Shown piece by piece: positions 21,031 to 31,225 of a stretch of 64,000 nt of DNA. The DNA is from Aquibacillus saliphilus. GTDB lineage: Bacteria > Bacillota > Bacilli > Bacillales > Amphibacillaceae. The notes under the pieces were generated by a model. It was not told the DNA's origin and ran no database searches. It saw only the letters and a list, made by a program, of their open reading frames with translations. A program made the position numbers and the translations under genes. Numbering within the stretch: position 1 is the stretch's first letter; each line of letters starts with the position of its first letter. The DNA lies in NCBI RefSeq assembly GCF_020404745.1, contig NZ_JAIZAP010000025.1, positions 1-64,000 on the forward strand, read 5' to 3'.

Positions 21031-21054
21031 CCCATCTTATAAAGTAAAGATGGG
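21031..21054 (-). terminator. noc terminator
   Basis: CCCATCTT/AAGATGGG stem (21031-21038, 21047-21054) followed by GTTTTTC on the minus strand, 11 bases past the noc stop. Confidence 0.88.
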
Positions 21055-21064
21055 AGATTTGTTT

Positions 21065-21922
21065 TTAATTTTTCTTTTTTGGAATTTTTATTGTTATTTG
21101 ATAATAGTCTTCATGATCTTGTTCATCTGTTTCCAAATCTATTCCTGTATCAGTCACCATACTTAACGATTGTCTAATCGTGTTCATAGCGATTCTCATA
21201 TCTTTATTAATTCCCTTTAATTTAGGTCTTTTCTTTTTCGGTTTGTCTTCAAAAAGTTTTGCTATTTTCTCTTCCGTTTGTTTAACATTTAAATCCTTCT
21301 CTATTATTTCCTCTAAGATTTTAATTTGAATATCAGGTTCTTTTAATCCTATTAAAGCTCTAGCGTGTCGTTCAGTTATTTTCTTCTCTAAAACTGCTTG
21401 TTGTACTTGTTCAGGTAGCTTTAATAGTCGCAGTTTATTGGCAATAGTGGACTGACTTTTTCCCAGTCTTTGTGCTAATGCTTCTTGTGTCAAACCGTGA
21501 ATTTCTAGTAAACGACCATAGGCCATTGCCTCTTCAATAACTGTTAACTCTTCACGCTGTAAGTTTTCAATTAGAGCAACAGAAGCGGTTTCTGCATCGG
21601 ACATATCTCGCAAAATTGAGGGAACATTTTCCCATCCAAGAAATTGGACAGCTCTCCACCTACGTTCCCCAGCAATTAATTCATAACCACTTTGCCCTTC
21701 ATCAATCTTTCTGACAACTATAGGTTGAATCATACCGTGTGTATGTATTGTTTGAGCAAGTTCCTCTATCTTTTCTTTGTTAAAGACAGCACGAGGTTGA
21801 TAACGGTTTGCTTCAATCTGATTGACAGGTATTTGAATAACTTCATCTGGAGGATATTCGGGATCTATTTTTTCTTCTGACTTATCACCTACGCCAAATA
21901 TTCGGCTGAAAGGGTGTAACAT
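21065..21922 (-). CDS. noc: Nucleoid occlusion protein Noc
   Basis: ParB-family protein that binds its own sites round the chromosome and blocks Z-ring assembly over the nucleoid. The N-terminus [18 protein letters not shown] matches the amphipathic membrane-targeting helix of Noc rather than Spo0J. The CTPase domain has [12 protein letters not shown] and ENLQREEL; the helix-turn-helix is [19 protein letters not shown]. It has 285 residues. It is a paralogue of spo0J next door. A parS-like palindrome lies 61 bases upstream of its start. Confidence 0.95.
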   Translation of the reverse strand: MLHPFSRIFGVGDKSEEKIDPEYPPDEVIQIPVNQIEANRYQPRAVFNKEKIEELAQTIHTHGMIQPIVVRKIDEGQSGYELIAGERRWRAVQFLGWENVPSILRDMSDAETASVALIENLQREELTVIEEAMAYGRLLEIHGLTQEALAQRLGKSQSTIANKLRLLKLPEQVQQAVLEKKITERHARALIGLKEPDIQIKILEEIIEKDLNVKQTEEKIAKLFEDKPKKKRPKLKGINKDMRIAMNTIRQSLSMVTDTGIDLETDEQDHEDYYQITIKIPKKKN

Positions 21923-22230
21923 GTTCAGACACCACCTTTTTATGCATTCCTAGGTTATCTATGTTTCTACCCCCAGCATAAATGTTTCACGTGAAACATA
22001 GGAGTTTTAATCAACTTACCCTATTAAATATATTAAACGAAATGTATTCCTTCTATTATTCTATCATATTTCTTAAAATATGAGTATGATTGAACTTAGT
22101 TTATTTTGATAAAAACAACATCTATTAAAAAATATTCCGTCAACAAAATAAGTACTTTAATTATGCTACTGCTTTTAATAGCATCAAGTACATATATTAT
22201 GTTTTATATACTTTGTTAGCAAAAGAAAAT
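21923..22230. other. Gap between rsmG and noc
   Basis: About 310 bases without a gene. Apart from the parS-type palindrome at 21983-21998 I see only AT-rich DNA that must hold the noc promoter. Confidence 0.5.
21983..21998. promoter_or_regulatory. parS: parS site 3 (perfect palindrome variant)
   Basis: TGTTTCACGTGAAACA differs from the 16-bp consensus at one base, which makes it a perfect palindrome. It lies in the noc promoter region, so Spo0J (or Noc) binding here might also affect noc transcription; that part is inference. Confidence 0.9.
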
Positions 22231-22262
22231 TTTAAGACTTTCCTGTATCGGAAAGTCTTAAA
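22231..22262 (-). terminator. rsmG terminator
   Basis: A 13-bp stem (22231-22243 with 22250-22262) and 6-base loop, 2 bases past the rsmG stop codon; the minus-strand tail is AAATTTTC, only modestly T-rich. Confidence 0.75.
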
Positions 22263-22264
22263 AA

Positions 22265-22978
22265 CTATAACGGAATTTTATTGGGTACGCCTGGTTTTCT
22301 CGGATATTTATTTGGTGTTTTTCTTTTCTTGTTTATTATCGCTATATTTCGCTCCCCGTTATTATCGGGTAAATCGAACTTATGCACTTGTTTACTTTCT
22401 CCACCTAATAGATCTAAAGCTGATTTAGAATCTTGCAACTCTTCTTCTAGGTTCGGGCCCTTCATGGCAATAAAGGTGCCATTTTGCTTGCATAAAGGTA
22501 AACATAATTCACTGAGTACGGACATTCTTGCCACAGCCCTCGCCATTACTAGGTCAAAAGTTTCTCTAAATTTACTATTTTTACCAAAAGACTCTGCTCT
22601 ATCATGGTAGAAAGACACTCCTGATAGCTCTAATTGATTAGCAAGATGGTTTAGAAACGTAATTCTTTTTTGCAAAGAATCTACAATTGTTACTTTTATA
22701 TTAGGAAAGCATATTTTTAGTGGGATACTCGGGAAACCAGCACCGGCTCCCACATCGCATACATGTATTTCCTGTGAAAAATCGAAATAAAAAGCAGCCG
22801 TAATGGAATCATAAAAGTGCTTTACATACACTTCTTTTTTTTCAGTTATTGCAGTTAAATTCATTTTTTCATTCCATTCGACAAGTGTTTGAAAATACAT
22901 GTCGAATTGTGATATTTGTTTATCGGACAACTCTATCCCTTTTTCTTTTAATAAAGCACAAAATGTATTTACTTCCAT
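22265..22978 (-). CDS. rsmG: 16S rRNA G527 methyltransferase RsmG
   Basis: SAM-dependent enzyme that makes m7G527 in 16S rRNA (GidB); its loss gives low-level streptomycin resistance in relatives. The SAM motif is [15 protein letters not shown] (about 69-83), and the C-terminal strand has [10 protein letters not shown] take the ATG at 22978 (237 residues, the usual length); a TTG at 22990 abuts the AAGGAA site too closely. It follows mnmG by 20 bases in the mnmE-mnmG-rsmG unit. Confidence 0.95.
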   Translation of the reverse strand: MEVNTFCALLKEKGIELSDKQISQFDMYFQTLVEWNEKMNLTAITEKKEVYVKHFYDSITAAFYFDFSQEIHVCDVGAGAGFPSIPLKICFPNIKVTIVDSLQKRITFLNHLANQLELSGVSFYHDRAESFGKNSKFRETFDLVMARAVARMSVLSELCLPLCKQNGTFIAMKGPNLEEELQDSKSALDLLGGESKQVHKFDLPDNNGERNIAIINKKRKTPNKYPRKPGVPNKIPL

Positions 22979-22998
22979 ACAGATAATCAATTCCTTCT

Positions 22999-24891
22999 TT
23001 AGTATTCGTTGGAAACTCGAGCAATTTTTCCTTGTTCTATATATACCAGTAAAATAGAAACATCTGATGGATTGACTCCTGAGATTCTAGATGCTTGACC
23101 GACTGACAAAGGACGTACTTTTTTCAGCTTTTGTTTGGCTTCTGTTGCTATTCCACCAATGTCATCATAATCTATATTATCAGGGATTACCTTGTTTTCC
23201 ATCTTTTGCATGCGTTCTACTTGTTGATTAGACTTGTCGATATACCCTTGATATTTGATTTGAATTTCCACTTGTTCTTTTACATCCCAAGTCAAATCGA
23301 GAGTTGCTGGAGTTAACTTCTCAATCATTTCATATTTCATTTCAGGTCTTTTTAATAAGTCAACTGCTCTGACAGCCTCCTTAAGTGCTGTGCCACCCGC
23401 TTCCTCAATTATTTTTTGGACTTCATCAGTTGGTTTTAGCATCACATCTGTTAACCTTAGCTTTTCTTCCCCAACTAATCGATTTTTTTCTAAGAATGAC
23501 CGATATCGTTCTTCACCAATCATTCCTAAATTATATCCAATTTCAGTTAATCTGATATCTGCGTTATCGTGCCTGAGAAGTAACCTGTACTCTGCTCTTG
23601 AGGTAAGCAAACGATAAGGTTCATTTGTGCCTTTCGTAACTAAATCGTCAATTAACACGCCTATATAAGCCTGAGAACGATTAAGAATGAAGGATTCTTT
23701 ATTAAGTGCTTTTGAAGCAGCATTAATACCTGCCATTAGACCTTGTCCAGCCGCTTCTTCGTAACCAGATGTTCCATTAATTTGACCAGCAGTAAATAAT
23801 CCTGGGATATTCTTCACTTCTAATGTTGGCCATAATTGTGTCGGAACAACAGAATCGTATTCAATTGCATAGCCCGCTCTCATAATTTCTGAGTTCTCTA
23901 AGCCTGGAATGGTTCGCAGCATCTCTCTTTGCACAAACTCTGGCATTGAAGTTGACAGGCCTTGAACATATATTTCTTCCGTATTTCTACCTTCAGGTTC
24001 CAAGAAAATTTGGTGTCGTGGTTTATCATTAAACCTAACCACCTTATCTTCAATCGAAGGACAATAGCGAGGTCCTGTTCCCTTGATCATTCCTGAATAC
24101 ATAGCAGATAATGCTAAGTTCTCATCAATTACTTTATGGGTAAACTCATTTGTATAAGTTAACCAGCAAGGAATTTGATCAAGTATCGCGTCTTTTGTTT
24201 CATATGAAAAGTGTTTTGGATCATCATCTCCAGGTTGAATTTCAGTCTTGGAGTAATCAACGGTGTGACTATTCACTCTTGGAGGTGTACCAGTTTTAAA
24301 TCGTACTAGATCAAAACCTAGTTCTTCCAAATGCTCAGATAACTTTACAGAAGCACGTTGGTTGTTTGGTCCACTTTCATACGATAAATCTCCAATGATA
24401 ACTCGACCACGCATAAAGGTTCCTGTTGTAATTATGACAGATTCTGCATAGTAGGCTGCTTTGGTTTCCGTAATAACACCCTTGCATTCGCCGTTTTCAA
24501 CAATTAATTTTTCTACCATTGCCTGTCTCAACGTAAGTTTTTTCTCATTTTCCAAGATACTTTTCATTTCTTGTATATATAATGGTTTATCAGCTTGGGC
24601 ACGTAAAGCGCGGACAGCTGGTCCTTTTCCTGTATTCAACATCCGCATTTGAATATACGTTTTATCAATCACTTTACCCATCAGACCACCAAGAGCATCG
24701 ATTTCTCTTACTACAACACCTTTAGCAGGTCCACCAATCGATGGATTACACGGCATAAAGGCAAGCATATCTAAATTCAACGTAAGCATTAATGTTTTAG
24801 CTCCGCGACGAGCAGCAGCAAAAGCAGCCTCACACCCTGCGTGACCGCCACCAATGACAATTACATCGTAATGTCCAGCATCATAAGTCAT
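22999..24891 (-). CDS. mnmG: tRNA U34 carboxymethylaminomethyl synthase, MnmG subunit
   Basis: FAD enzyme (GidA) that with MnmE modifies U34 of tRNAs reading NNA/NNG codons. The FAD loop is [17 protein letters not shown] near residue 10; the GidA signatures with the two cysteines (MPCNPSIGG and [11 protein letters not shown]) and the C-terminal MnmE-binding helical domain are present. It has 630 residues, full length. GGAGAG precedes the ATG. Its partner mnmE lies directly upstream. Confidence 0.97.
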   Translation of the reverse strand: MTYDAGHYDVIVIGGGHAGCEAAFAAARRGAKTLMLTLNLDMLAFMPCNPSIGGPAKGVVVREIDALGGLMGKVIDKTYIQMRMLNTGKGPAVRALRAQADKPLYIQEMKSILENEKKLTLRQAMVEKLIVENGECKGVITETKAAYYAESVIITTGTFMRGRVIIGDLSYESGPNNQRASVKLSEHLEELGFDLVRFKTGTPPRVNSHTVDYSKTEIQPGDDDPKHFSYETKDAILDQIPCWLTYTNEFTHKVIDENLALSAMYSGMIKGTGPRYCPSIEDKVVRFNDKPRHQIFLEPEGRNTEEIYVQGLSTSMPEFVQREMLRTIPGLENSEIMRAGYAIEYDSVVPTQLWPTLEVKNIPGLFTAGQINGTSGYEEAAGQGLMAGINAASKALNKESFILNRSQAYIGVLIDDLVTKGTNEPYRLLTSRAEYRLLLRHDNADIRLTEIGYNLGMIGEERYRSFLEKNRLVGEEKLRLTDVMLKPTDEVQKIIEEAGGTALKEAVRAVDLLKRPEMKYEMIEKLTPATLDLTWDVKEQVEIQIKYQGYIDKSNQQVERMQKMENKVIPDNIDYDDIGGIATEAKQKLKKVRPLSVGQASRISGVNPSDVSILLVYIEQGKIARVSNEY

Positions 24892-24941
24892 ATTGTTGAC
24901 TCTCCTTTTTAGAGGCTTTATAACCTCTTCAATAATAAGTA

Positions 24942-26318
24942 TTACTTACCTAAGCAAAACTGTGAAAATAATTGATCAATTAAACTTTCCTGTACAGTAT
25001 CTCCAACAATTTCACCTAAAAGCTCCCATGTCCTAGTAACATCAATTTGAACTAGGTCAATTGGCATTTTGTCCTCAATTCCATTAATTGCATCTGTTAA
25101 AGATTGCAAAGCCTGTTTTAACAGTTGAATATGTCGAACGTTTGAAACATAAGTAAGATCTCCTACATCTAACTCTCCTGCAAAAAAGGTATCTGCAATT
25201 GCTGTTTCAAGTGCATCAATCCCCACTTCTTCGATCAGTGCAGTAGTAATAACAGGACGACCATTTGCATAGTGTTTTATTTTATCTATATCAATTTTCT
25301 GATCTAAATCTGTTTTATTTACAATGACAATAATATCTAAATCTTCGACAACTTTAAATAAATTGAGATCTTCCTTAGTTAATTCTTCTCCATAATTTAA
25401 TACCAGTAAAATTAAATCAGATTCTTTTAAAACTTGTCTCGATTTCTCTACACCGATTCGTTCAACGATATCTTCTGTTTCACGAATACCAGCAGTATCA
25501 ACCAAACGTAAAGGTACACCACGAATGTTAACATATTCTTCGATGGCGTCACGAGTAGTACCAGGAATATCAGTAACAATTGCCTTGTTTTCATGCACTA
25601 AAGCATTCATCAATGATGACTTACCAACATTAGGTCTACCTATAATTGCTGTTGAAATACCTTCTCTAAGTATTTTACCTTGCTTAGCCATCTGTAATAA
25701 ACGTTCTATTTCGACATAGACCTGATTGGTCTTTTTAACCATCATTTCAAGTGTCATTTCTTCAACATCATCATATTCAGGATAATCAATATTAACCTCA
25801 ACATGTGCAACCGTTTCTAGTAGTTCTTGTCTTAAACTTTGGATTAATTTTGATAATCGACCATCCATTTGTTTTAGAGCAACATTCATTGCTTTATCAG
25901 TTTTAGCACGGATTAAATCCATTACCGCTTCAGCCTGCGATAAATCAATTCTTCCATTTAAAAAAGCTCTTTTTGTGAATTCTCCTGGTTCAGCTAATCT
26001 CGCACCTTCTGCCAAAACCAGTTCTAAAAGTCGATTTACAGAAGCAAGTCCCCCATGACAGTTTATCTCAACCACGTCTTCACGTGTGAATGTTCGTGGT
26101 CCTCTCATTATTGTAACCATTACTTCTTCAGCTACTTCGCTGGTACTCGGATCAATTATTTTCCCATAATGAATCGTGTGTGAATTCACACTTGTTAAAT
26201 CATTTCCTTGAAACAATTTATTTGAAATCTTAACTGCCTCTGGACCACTCAATCTTACAATTGCAATTGCTCCTTCTCCAATTGGTGTCGATATTGCAGT
26301 TATTGTATCTGTATCCAT
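24942..26318 (-). CDS. mnmE: tRNA modification GTPase MnmE
   Basis: GTPase partner of MnmG (TrmE). An N-terminal folate-binding domain ([22 protein letters not shown]) precedes helices that enclose the G domain with G1 [10 protein letters not shown]3 DTAGI, G4 NKTD; the C-terminus ends in FCLGK, the conserved catalytic cysteine motif. The ATG at 26318 gives 458 residues, the family length, with a GGGGGTGG site ahead; the ATG at 26339 would put this site inside the gene. The upstream gap contains DnaA boxes. Confidence 0.96.
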   Translation of the reverse strand: MDTDTITAISTPIGEGAIAIVRLSGPEAVKISNKLFQGNDLTSVNSHTIHYGKIIDPSTSEVAEEVMVTIMRGPRTFTREDVVEINCHGGLASVNRLLELVLAEGARLAEPGEFTKRAFLNGRIDLSQAEAVMDLIRAKTDKAMNVALKQMDGRLSKLIQSLRQELLETVAHVEVNIDYPEYDDVEEMTLEMMVKKTNQVYVEIERLLQMAKQGKILREGISTAIIGRPNVGKSSLMNALVHENKAIVTDIPGTTRDAIEEYVNIRGVPLRLVDTAGIRETEDIVERIGVEKSRQVLKESDLILLVLNYGEELTKEDLNLFKVVEDLDIIVIVNKTDLDQKIDIDKIKHYANGRPVITTALIEEVGIDALETAIADTFFAGELDVGDLTYVSNVRHIQLLKQALQSLTDAINGIEDKMPIDLVQIDVTRTWELLGEIVGDTVQESLIDQLFSQFCLGK

Positions 26319-26358
26319 TTTTCCACCCCCAAAGTACATTCCTAGTTGATTATATTAT

Positions 26359-26523
26359 CTATCCACATGTGTATAAAGTTTATTTAGTCACTAACTAATT
26401 AGAATACCATAAAAATTTCTAATTTGGAATATCCACAACTACATTTTATTCTACCTTATTATCTTATCCACATGTGCATAAAACATAATGTTTTCTTTAT
26501 TTAGTTATCCACATTAGCTTTAA
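26359..26523. promoter_or_regulatory. DnaA-box group between jag and mnmE
   Basis: Two perfect DnaA boxes (TTATCCACA at 26464-26472 and 26515-26523) and two with one mismatch (26359-26367 and 26429-26437) in 165 bases. At 26359 and 26464 the box is followed at once by an inverted near-match (TGTGTATAA, TGTGCATAA), forming a head-to-head pair centred on CCACATGTG. They lie in the mnmE leader, 2.6-2.7 kb from the main origin boxes. Confidence 0.7.
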
Positions 26524-26537
26524 AAAAAGACAAAAAA

Positions 26538-26568
26538 AATAAGTCCCTTAGTAACTAAGAAACTTATT
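26538..26568 (-). terminator. yidC-jag terminator
   Basis: AATAAGT/ACTTATT (26538-26544, 26562-26568) with inner CTTAG/CTAAG, then eight T on the minus strand. It lies 5 bases past the jag stop. Confidence 0.85.
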
Positions 26569-26572
26569 ATTA

Positions 26573-27187
26573 TTATGGTTTAATTACAACACGTCGATTC
26601 GGCTCAACACCATGAGAATAAGTCGATATTTCTCGATGGTTTTGCAATACTGAATGAATAATTTTTCTTTCAAATGACGGCATCGGCTCTAGTGAAACCT
26701 CGCGTTTAGTACTAACCGCTTTACCAGCTAAACGATTTGCTAAGTTTTCTAACGTTTCTTTTCGACGTGCCCGATAACCTTCTGCGTCAACAACAACAGT
26801 ATAATACTGATTCGACTTTCTATTTATTACTAAGTGCAATAAATATTGTAGCGCATTTAATGTTTGTCCACGTTTTCCAATTAAAATTGCTATTTTTTCA
26901 CCTGTTAACTCAAATGTAACTTCATTTTGCTTAGTTGTCGTTTTAATTTCCACATCCACACCAAGTTGACTTGTTACATTTGCTAAGTATTTTTCTGCAA
27001 TTTGTAATTGATTATCTGATAAGGAAACCTTTACAATCGCTGGCTGAGAACCAAAAAGTCCTAAAAAACCTTTTTTGCCCTCATCTATGATTTTTACGGT
27101 TACTTGGTCCTCTGAGGTGTTTAACTGCTTTAATGCTGATTGGACCGCATCTTCGACTGTTTGTCCAGAAGCAGTTATTTGTCTCAC
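26573..27187 (-). CDS. jag: RNA-binding protein Jag/KhpB
   Basis: A 204-residue RNA-binding protein: Jag-N domain (about 1-55), a KH domain with [13 protein letters not shown] (about 108-120), and an R3H domain ending at [14 protein letters not shown]. KhpB homologues bind RNA with KhpA and affect cell elongation in related Firmicutes. The start is GTG, overlapping the yidC stop as GTGA, so the pair is translationally coupled. This partnership with YidC near the origin is conserved. Confidence 0.93.
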   Translation of the reverse strand: MRQITASGQTVEDAVQSALKQLNTSEDQVTVKIIDEGKKGFLGLFGSQPAIVKVSLSDNQLQIAEKYLANVTSQLGVDVEIKTTTKQNEVTFELTGEKIAILIGKRGQTLNALQYLLHLVINRKSNQYYTVVVDAEGYRARRKETLENLANRLAGKAVSTKREVSLEPMPSFERKIIHSVLQNHREISTYSHGVEPNRRVVIKP

Positions 27188-27975
27188 TTTTTGTTTCCTC
27201 CCATTTCAGCTTCCATTTTCTTTTTAAATGGATTGTTGATCAATAACGTTTGACCTACCATAAAAATGTTACCTACTACCCAATATAATGCTAGTGCAGA
27301 TGGGAAAAATATTGCTACAACACCAATCATGATAGGCATCATGTAAAGCATCATCGTCATTTGAGCAGCCATTTGGCCACCTTGTTGCATACCCGCATTT
27401 CCAGCCATCATTAGCTTTTGTTGAAGGAATGTTGCACCAGCAGCAACTATCGGAAGAATATAAAATGGATCAGGTTGTCCTAACTGGAACCATAAGAAAC
27501 TATGTTCCTTTATTTCTGCTGTTCTCATTATTGCATGATAGAATGCAATTAAAATAGGCATCTGCACAACTAACGGCAAACAACCAGCAAGAGGATTAAC
27601 TCCATTTTTCTGAAATAACTCCATTGTTTCTTTCTGTAGTGCTTGTTGTGATTTAGCATCTTTAGAACTGTATTTCTCTCTTACTTTTTTTAATTCAGGT
27701 TGAACTTCCTGCATCGCTTTTGAACTCTTCAATTGTTTAATATTTAATGGTAATAACACTAAACGAATTAAAATGGTTACAATCACAATTGATAAACCAT
27801 AGTTTTCACTCATTGATTCTGCAGCAAATGTTATTAGCCATGACAAAGGATAGACGAAATATACATTCCAAATTCCTGTACTTTCATTAGTTATATCTTG
27901 GTCCACTTCCATACAACCAGATAGAACCGCCAGCATCCCAGTCAAGATCACTAATAGCAAGATCTTTTTACGCAA
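27184..27975 (-). CDS. yidC: Membrane insertase YidC/SpoIIIJ
   Basis: Inserts membrane proteins alone or with Sec. It begins with a lipoprotein signal whose lipobox ends LSGC (Cys21), then five membrane segments, with the conserved hydrophilic-groove arginine in the first ([13 protein letters not shown]) and the cytoplasmic hairpin (about 88-120). It has 263 residues. It is the SpoIIIJ orthologue by position beside jag and rnpA; in B. subtilis that one is also needed for forespore sigma-G activation. Confidence 0.95.
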   Translation of the reverse strand: MRKKILLLVILTGMLAVLSGCMEVDQDITNESTGIWNVYFVYPLSWLITFAAESMSENYGLSIVIVTILIRLVLLPLNIKQLKSSKAMQEVQPELKKVREKYSSKDAKSQQALQKETMELFQKNGVNPLAGCLPLVVQMPILIAFYHAIMRTAEIKEHSFLWFQLGQPDPFYILPIVAAGATFLQQKLMMAGNAGMQQGGQMAAQMTMMLYMMPIMIGVVAIFFPSALALYWVVGNIFMVGQTLLINNPFKKKMEAEMGGNKK

Positions 27976-28081
27976 TTCTTCTTCCTCCTTACTAAAAATG
28001 CCGATATGTAGAAATTATATAAATAGCTTAACATTAAAAATGATGTTTAGAAACAATCCAAACAATAATCAAGAAAAACTA

Positions 28082-28426
28082 TCAATTTTTTGTGAACAAT
28101 TTTGATTTTGATAAAACATGGATAAGACTTTTTTTAATTTGATGAAAATTCATATCTTTCGTTGGATTTCTTGCTATTACTATCAAGTCAAAGTCATTAG
28201 CTAGCTTGCCATCTAATTCTGTAAAAGCTTGTCTAATATATCTTTTAATTTGATTGCGAACTACAGCATTACCTACCTTCTTACTAACAGAAAGGCCAAA
28301 ACGAAAGTGTTGTTGTTCTCTTTTTCTTATATAATAGAGCACCAATTGACGATTAGCAAAAGATTGTCCCTTATTAAATACCAGCTGGAACTCTTCATTT
28401 TTCTTTAAACGATAAGCCTTTTTCAT
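28082..28426 (-). CDS. rnpA: Ribonuclease P protein component
   Basis: Basic 114-residue protein that binds the catalytic RNase P RNA for tRNA 5' processing. The RNR signature is [18 protein letters not shown] (about 51-68). A GGAGGG site lies 9 bases before the ATG. It follows rpmH by 269 bases with an rpmH terminator and another hairpin in between, so it may have its own promoter. Confidence 0.97.
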   Translation of the reverse strand: MKKAYRLKKNEEFQLVFNKGQSFANRQLVLYYIRKREQQHFRFGLSVSKKVGNAVVRNQIKRYIRQAFTELDGKLANDFDLIVIARNPTKDMNFHQIKKSLIHVLSKSKLFTKN

Positions 28427-28512
28427 GGGATGATACCCTCCATCCTAAAGAAAACAATCCCCATAGTCTAGAGGATATAAACAGAAATTGACATTTTATT
28501 CTCATTTTTAAT

Positions 28513-28545
28513 AATCGGGTGATTTTTTTCTAAGATCACCCGATT
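28513..28545. other. Perfect hairpin between rpmH and rnpA
   Basis: A 10-bp stem (28513-28522 with 28536-28545) without a proper T-run on either strand. It could be an RNA-processing site in the rpmH-rnpA transcript or a relic terminator. Confidence 0.4.
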
Positions 28546-28673
28546 TAATGTTTCCAGAAGTAAAAGGAATTATAACTATAGAAGTAATATAGAAAGATTC
28601 TATCTAAATTTATTATTATTTTCAAACTCTTATTTTAAACCTTGGAATCTTCACTAAATTACTAGAAAAAAGA

Positions 28674-28694
28674 CCACTGACAAATTTTCAGTGG
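28674..28694 (-). terminator. rpmH terminator
   Basis: CCACTGA/TCAGTGG stem (28674-28680, 28688-28694) then TTTTTTC on the minus strand. It begins 1 base after the rpmH stop codon, so rnpA transcription depends on read-through or its own promoter. Confidence 0.82.
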
Positions 28695-28695
28695 C

Positions 28696-28830
<135 letters not shown>

Positions 28831-28887
28831 CTATAATACACCTCCCTGAGGAATTTAGAAATTAAATGTTAAAAGACAGTCCAATAC

Positions 28888-28917
28888 ATTATACGTAATA
28901 CATACTTCTCCTGTCAA
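28888..28917 (-). promoter_or_regulatory. rpmH sigma-A promoter
   Basis: Consensus TTGACA (28917-28912) and TATAAT (28893-28888) with an 18-base spacer, about 50 bases before the rpmH ATG. Confidence 0.85.
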
Positions 28918-29101
28918 CTAAAGTTAAAAATAGACTTCACTAAAAAGAAAGACACATAAATAAGCAACTTACGTATTATAACAAACAGTTCCTACTTTTC
29001 TCAAGCTATTCAAAAACTCTATTTTCATTTATAACATTTTTTTGAACAGATATAAATTCTTTTTCAAATAAAAATATTACCATTTTTCCTCACATCACAA
29101 C

Positions 29102-29439
29102 TTATCCACAACTCCTGTTAACTTAAAATTATCCACAGTCGACTTTCCACAACAGTTATCGACAAATTAATCACAAAATATAGTGTTGTGGATAGTTTTT
29201 GTCTACAACCTGTAGATTTTGTGGATAACCGTCGTAAAACCATTGCTTTTACTGTGTTTTTTTGATACTATATTTGTGTTTTAACATAACTAAAAGTAAA
29301 TCGCATTTATTAGTTATGCACAGGTTGTGGATATCGTGTGGACATTTACACACACTCTTGTTTGTAATGTTATCAACACCTTTGTGGATAACGTAATAAC
29401 TCATTTGATTCCTGATTATATCCGGTTTTACTATCCACA
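29102..29439. other. oriC: oriC, DnaA-box region upstream of dnaA
   Basis: Perfect DnaA boxes stand at 29102-29110 and 29129-29137 (plus) and at 29220-29228 and 29383-29391 (minus). One-mismatch boxes are at 29156, 29187, 29314, 29326, 29370 and 29431. It matches the box region upstream of dnaA in B. subtilis, which forms half of the bipartite origin. Gene direction and strand bias switch around here: minus strand to the left, plus to the right. Confidence 0.95.
29405..29434 (+). promoter_or_regulatory. Candidate dnaA promoter
   Basis: TTGATT (29405-29410) and TACTAT (29429-29434), spacer 18. The -10 overlaps a one-mismatch DnaA box at 29431-29439, which would suit autorepression by DnaA. 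The boxes are weak, so the call is tentative. Confidence 0.45.
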
Positions 29440-29560
29440 GACCATAGAATAAAAAATAACACCTTTCGATATTTCACTAACTAGTGGCAAACGGCTAGTG
29501 AAAAGATTGCGAGAGGTTTTTTATTTCAAACGTTCAATTAGTGAAAGGGGTGACAACTGT

Positions 29561-30913
29561 TTGGAAAATATTCAAGAATTATGGACAAGTACGCTAGATT
29601 CTATTAAAGAGAAAATAAGTAAACCAAGCTACGACACATGGTTGAAAAATACTACTGCCGATAGTCTTGAGGACGATACTTTAGTTATTTCAGCACCAAA
29701 TGAATTTGCTAGAGACTGGCTAGAAAGTAGATATACTAATCTAATCTCTGATGCTTTATTTGAAGTAACGGGTGCCAAATTAAAAATTAAATTCGTTATC
29801 CCAGAAACAGAGAGTGAAATAAATGAAACGAAACCTATTGTTAAGAAGGTAACCAATGTAAGAGATAATCGAAATGGTGAATCACCAAAATCAATGCTAA
29901 ATGATAAATACACTTTTGATACTTTTGTTATTGGTTCAGGAAATCGCTTTGCTCACGCTGCTTCACTTGCTGTTGCAGAAGCACCCGCAAAAGCATATAA
30001 TCCTTTATTTATTTATGGTGGTGTTGGCCTTGGAAAAACACACTTAATGCATGCGATTGGTCACTATGTAACAGATCATAATCCATCAGCAAAAGTAGTT
30101 TATCTATCATCAGAAAAGTTTACTAATGAATTTATTAATTCAATTCGTGATAATAAAGCTGTCAACTTCAGAAATAAATATCGTAGCGTAGACGTACTAT
30201 TAATTGATGATATCCAATTTTTAGCTGGTAAAGAACAAACGCAAGAGGAATTTTTTCATACTTTTAATACTTTACACGAAGAAAATAAGCAAATTGTTAT
30301 TTCCAGTGACCGTCCACCAAAAGAGATTCCTACATTAGAGGATCGTCTGCGTTCTCGATTTGAATGGGGATTAATCACAGATATTACACCTCCAGATTTA
30401 GAAACTAGAATTGCAATACTAAGAAAAAAGGCAAAAGCAGAAGGTTTAGATATTCCCAATGAAGTAATGTTATACATTGCAAATCAAATAGATACAAACA
30501 TTCGTGAATTAGAAGGGGCATTAATACGAGTTGTTGCTTATTCTTCACTTATTAATAAAGATGTAGATGCATCCCTTGCTGCCGAAGCTTTAAAAGACAT
30601 CATTCCAAGCTCTAGACCTAAGGTCATTACAATTAGCGCTATTCAACAAGTGATCGGGGAAAAATATAATATCAAACAAGAGGAATTTGTTGCTAAAAAA
30701 AGAACAAAATCAATTGCTTTTCCTAGACAAATTGCTATGTATTTATCTAGAGAGTTAACTGATTTTTCATTACCTAAAATAGGTGAAGAATTTGGTGGAA
30801 GAGATCATACTACTGTAATCCATGCACATGAAAAAATATCTAAACTGATCAGTCATGATCAATTACTTCAAAGAGATATAGAAGAAGTAAAAGAACAATT
30901 AAAATCTATATAA
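29561..30913 (+). CDS. dnaA: Replication initiator DnaA
   Basis: AAA+ initiator that binds DnaA boxes and opens the origin. Domain I (about 1-80) starts LENIQELW; the AAA+ core has Walker [10 protein letters not shown] (about 155-163), Walker [10 protein letters not shown] and sensor II; domain IV carries the DNA-binding signature [16 protein letters not shown] place the start at TTG 29561: homology begins there and AAAGGGGTG stands just ahead, giving 450 residues. An in-frame ATG at 29498 would add 21 residues without homology. Confidence 0.97.
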   Translation: MENIQELWTSTLDSIKEKISKPSYDTWLKNTTADSLEDDTLVISAPNEFARDWLESRYTNLISDALFEVTGAKLKIKFVIPETESEINETKPIVKKVTNVRDNRNGESPKSMLNDKYTFDTFVIGSGNRFAHAASLAVAEAPAKAYNPLFIYGGVGLGKTHLMHAIGHYVTDHNPSAKVVYLSSEKFTNEFINSIRDNKAVNFRNKYRSVDVLLIDDIQFLAGKEQTQEEFFHTFNTLHEENKQIVISSDRPPKEIPTLEDRLRSRFEWGLITDITPPDLETRIAILRKKAKAEGLDIPNEVMLYIANQIDTNIRELEGALIRVVAYSSLINKDVDASLAAEALKDIIPSSRPKVITISAIQQVIGEKYNIKQEEFVAKKRTKSIAFPRQIAMYLSRELTDFSLPKIGEEFGGRDHTTVIHAHEKISKLISHDQLLQRDIEEVKEQLKSI

Positions 30914-31041
30914 AAATTAGCATGGCAAAAAAATATTTTGGACTACTTTTTAAACCTCTCCTATCTTAATAATATTGGAGGATCCCAGTCTTTAATTATC
31001 GATTTTATTTTAATAATTGAATCGCATATAAAGAAAAAGAG

Positions 31042-31205
31042 TTTTCCACATGTGTATAACGTGAATAACTAATACATTTTACCAACATCTTATCCACAGT
31101 GGATATCACTACGGTCAAATAGGTGAATTTTAGTTATCCACATATTCACAGTCCCTACTACTATTACTACTATATTTATTAATAAAAGATATATAATATA
31201 ACTTC
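31042..31205. other. oriC: oriC, unwinding region between dnaA and dnaN
   Basis: Perfect DnaA boxes at 31090-31098 and 31134-31142, plus a head-to-head pair of one-mismatch boxes at 31042-31059. The last box is followed by a short GC patch and then the DnaA-trio tract CTACTACTATTACTACTA (31155-31172), and then AT-rich DNA to about 31205. This is the same order as the basal unwinding system of B. subtilis, so strand opening is expected here. Confidence 0.92.
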
Positions 31206-31225
31206 CACTAGGAGGATTTTATTTC

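Noticed and set aside
26082-26093. TTCACGTGTGAA palindrome in mnmE, considered as parS.
   Set aside because: The flanks do not match the 16-bp consensus, and it lies in conserved coding sequence.
29498-29560. A longer DnaA start at ATG 29498.
   Set aside because: The added 21 residues have no family similarity, while TTG 29561 has a strong ribosome site and matches the known N-terminus.
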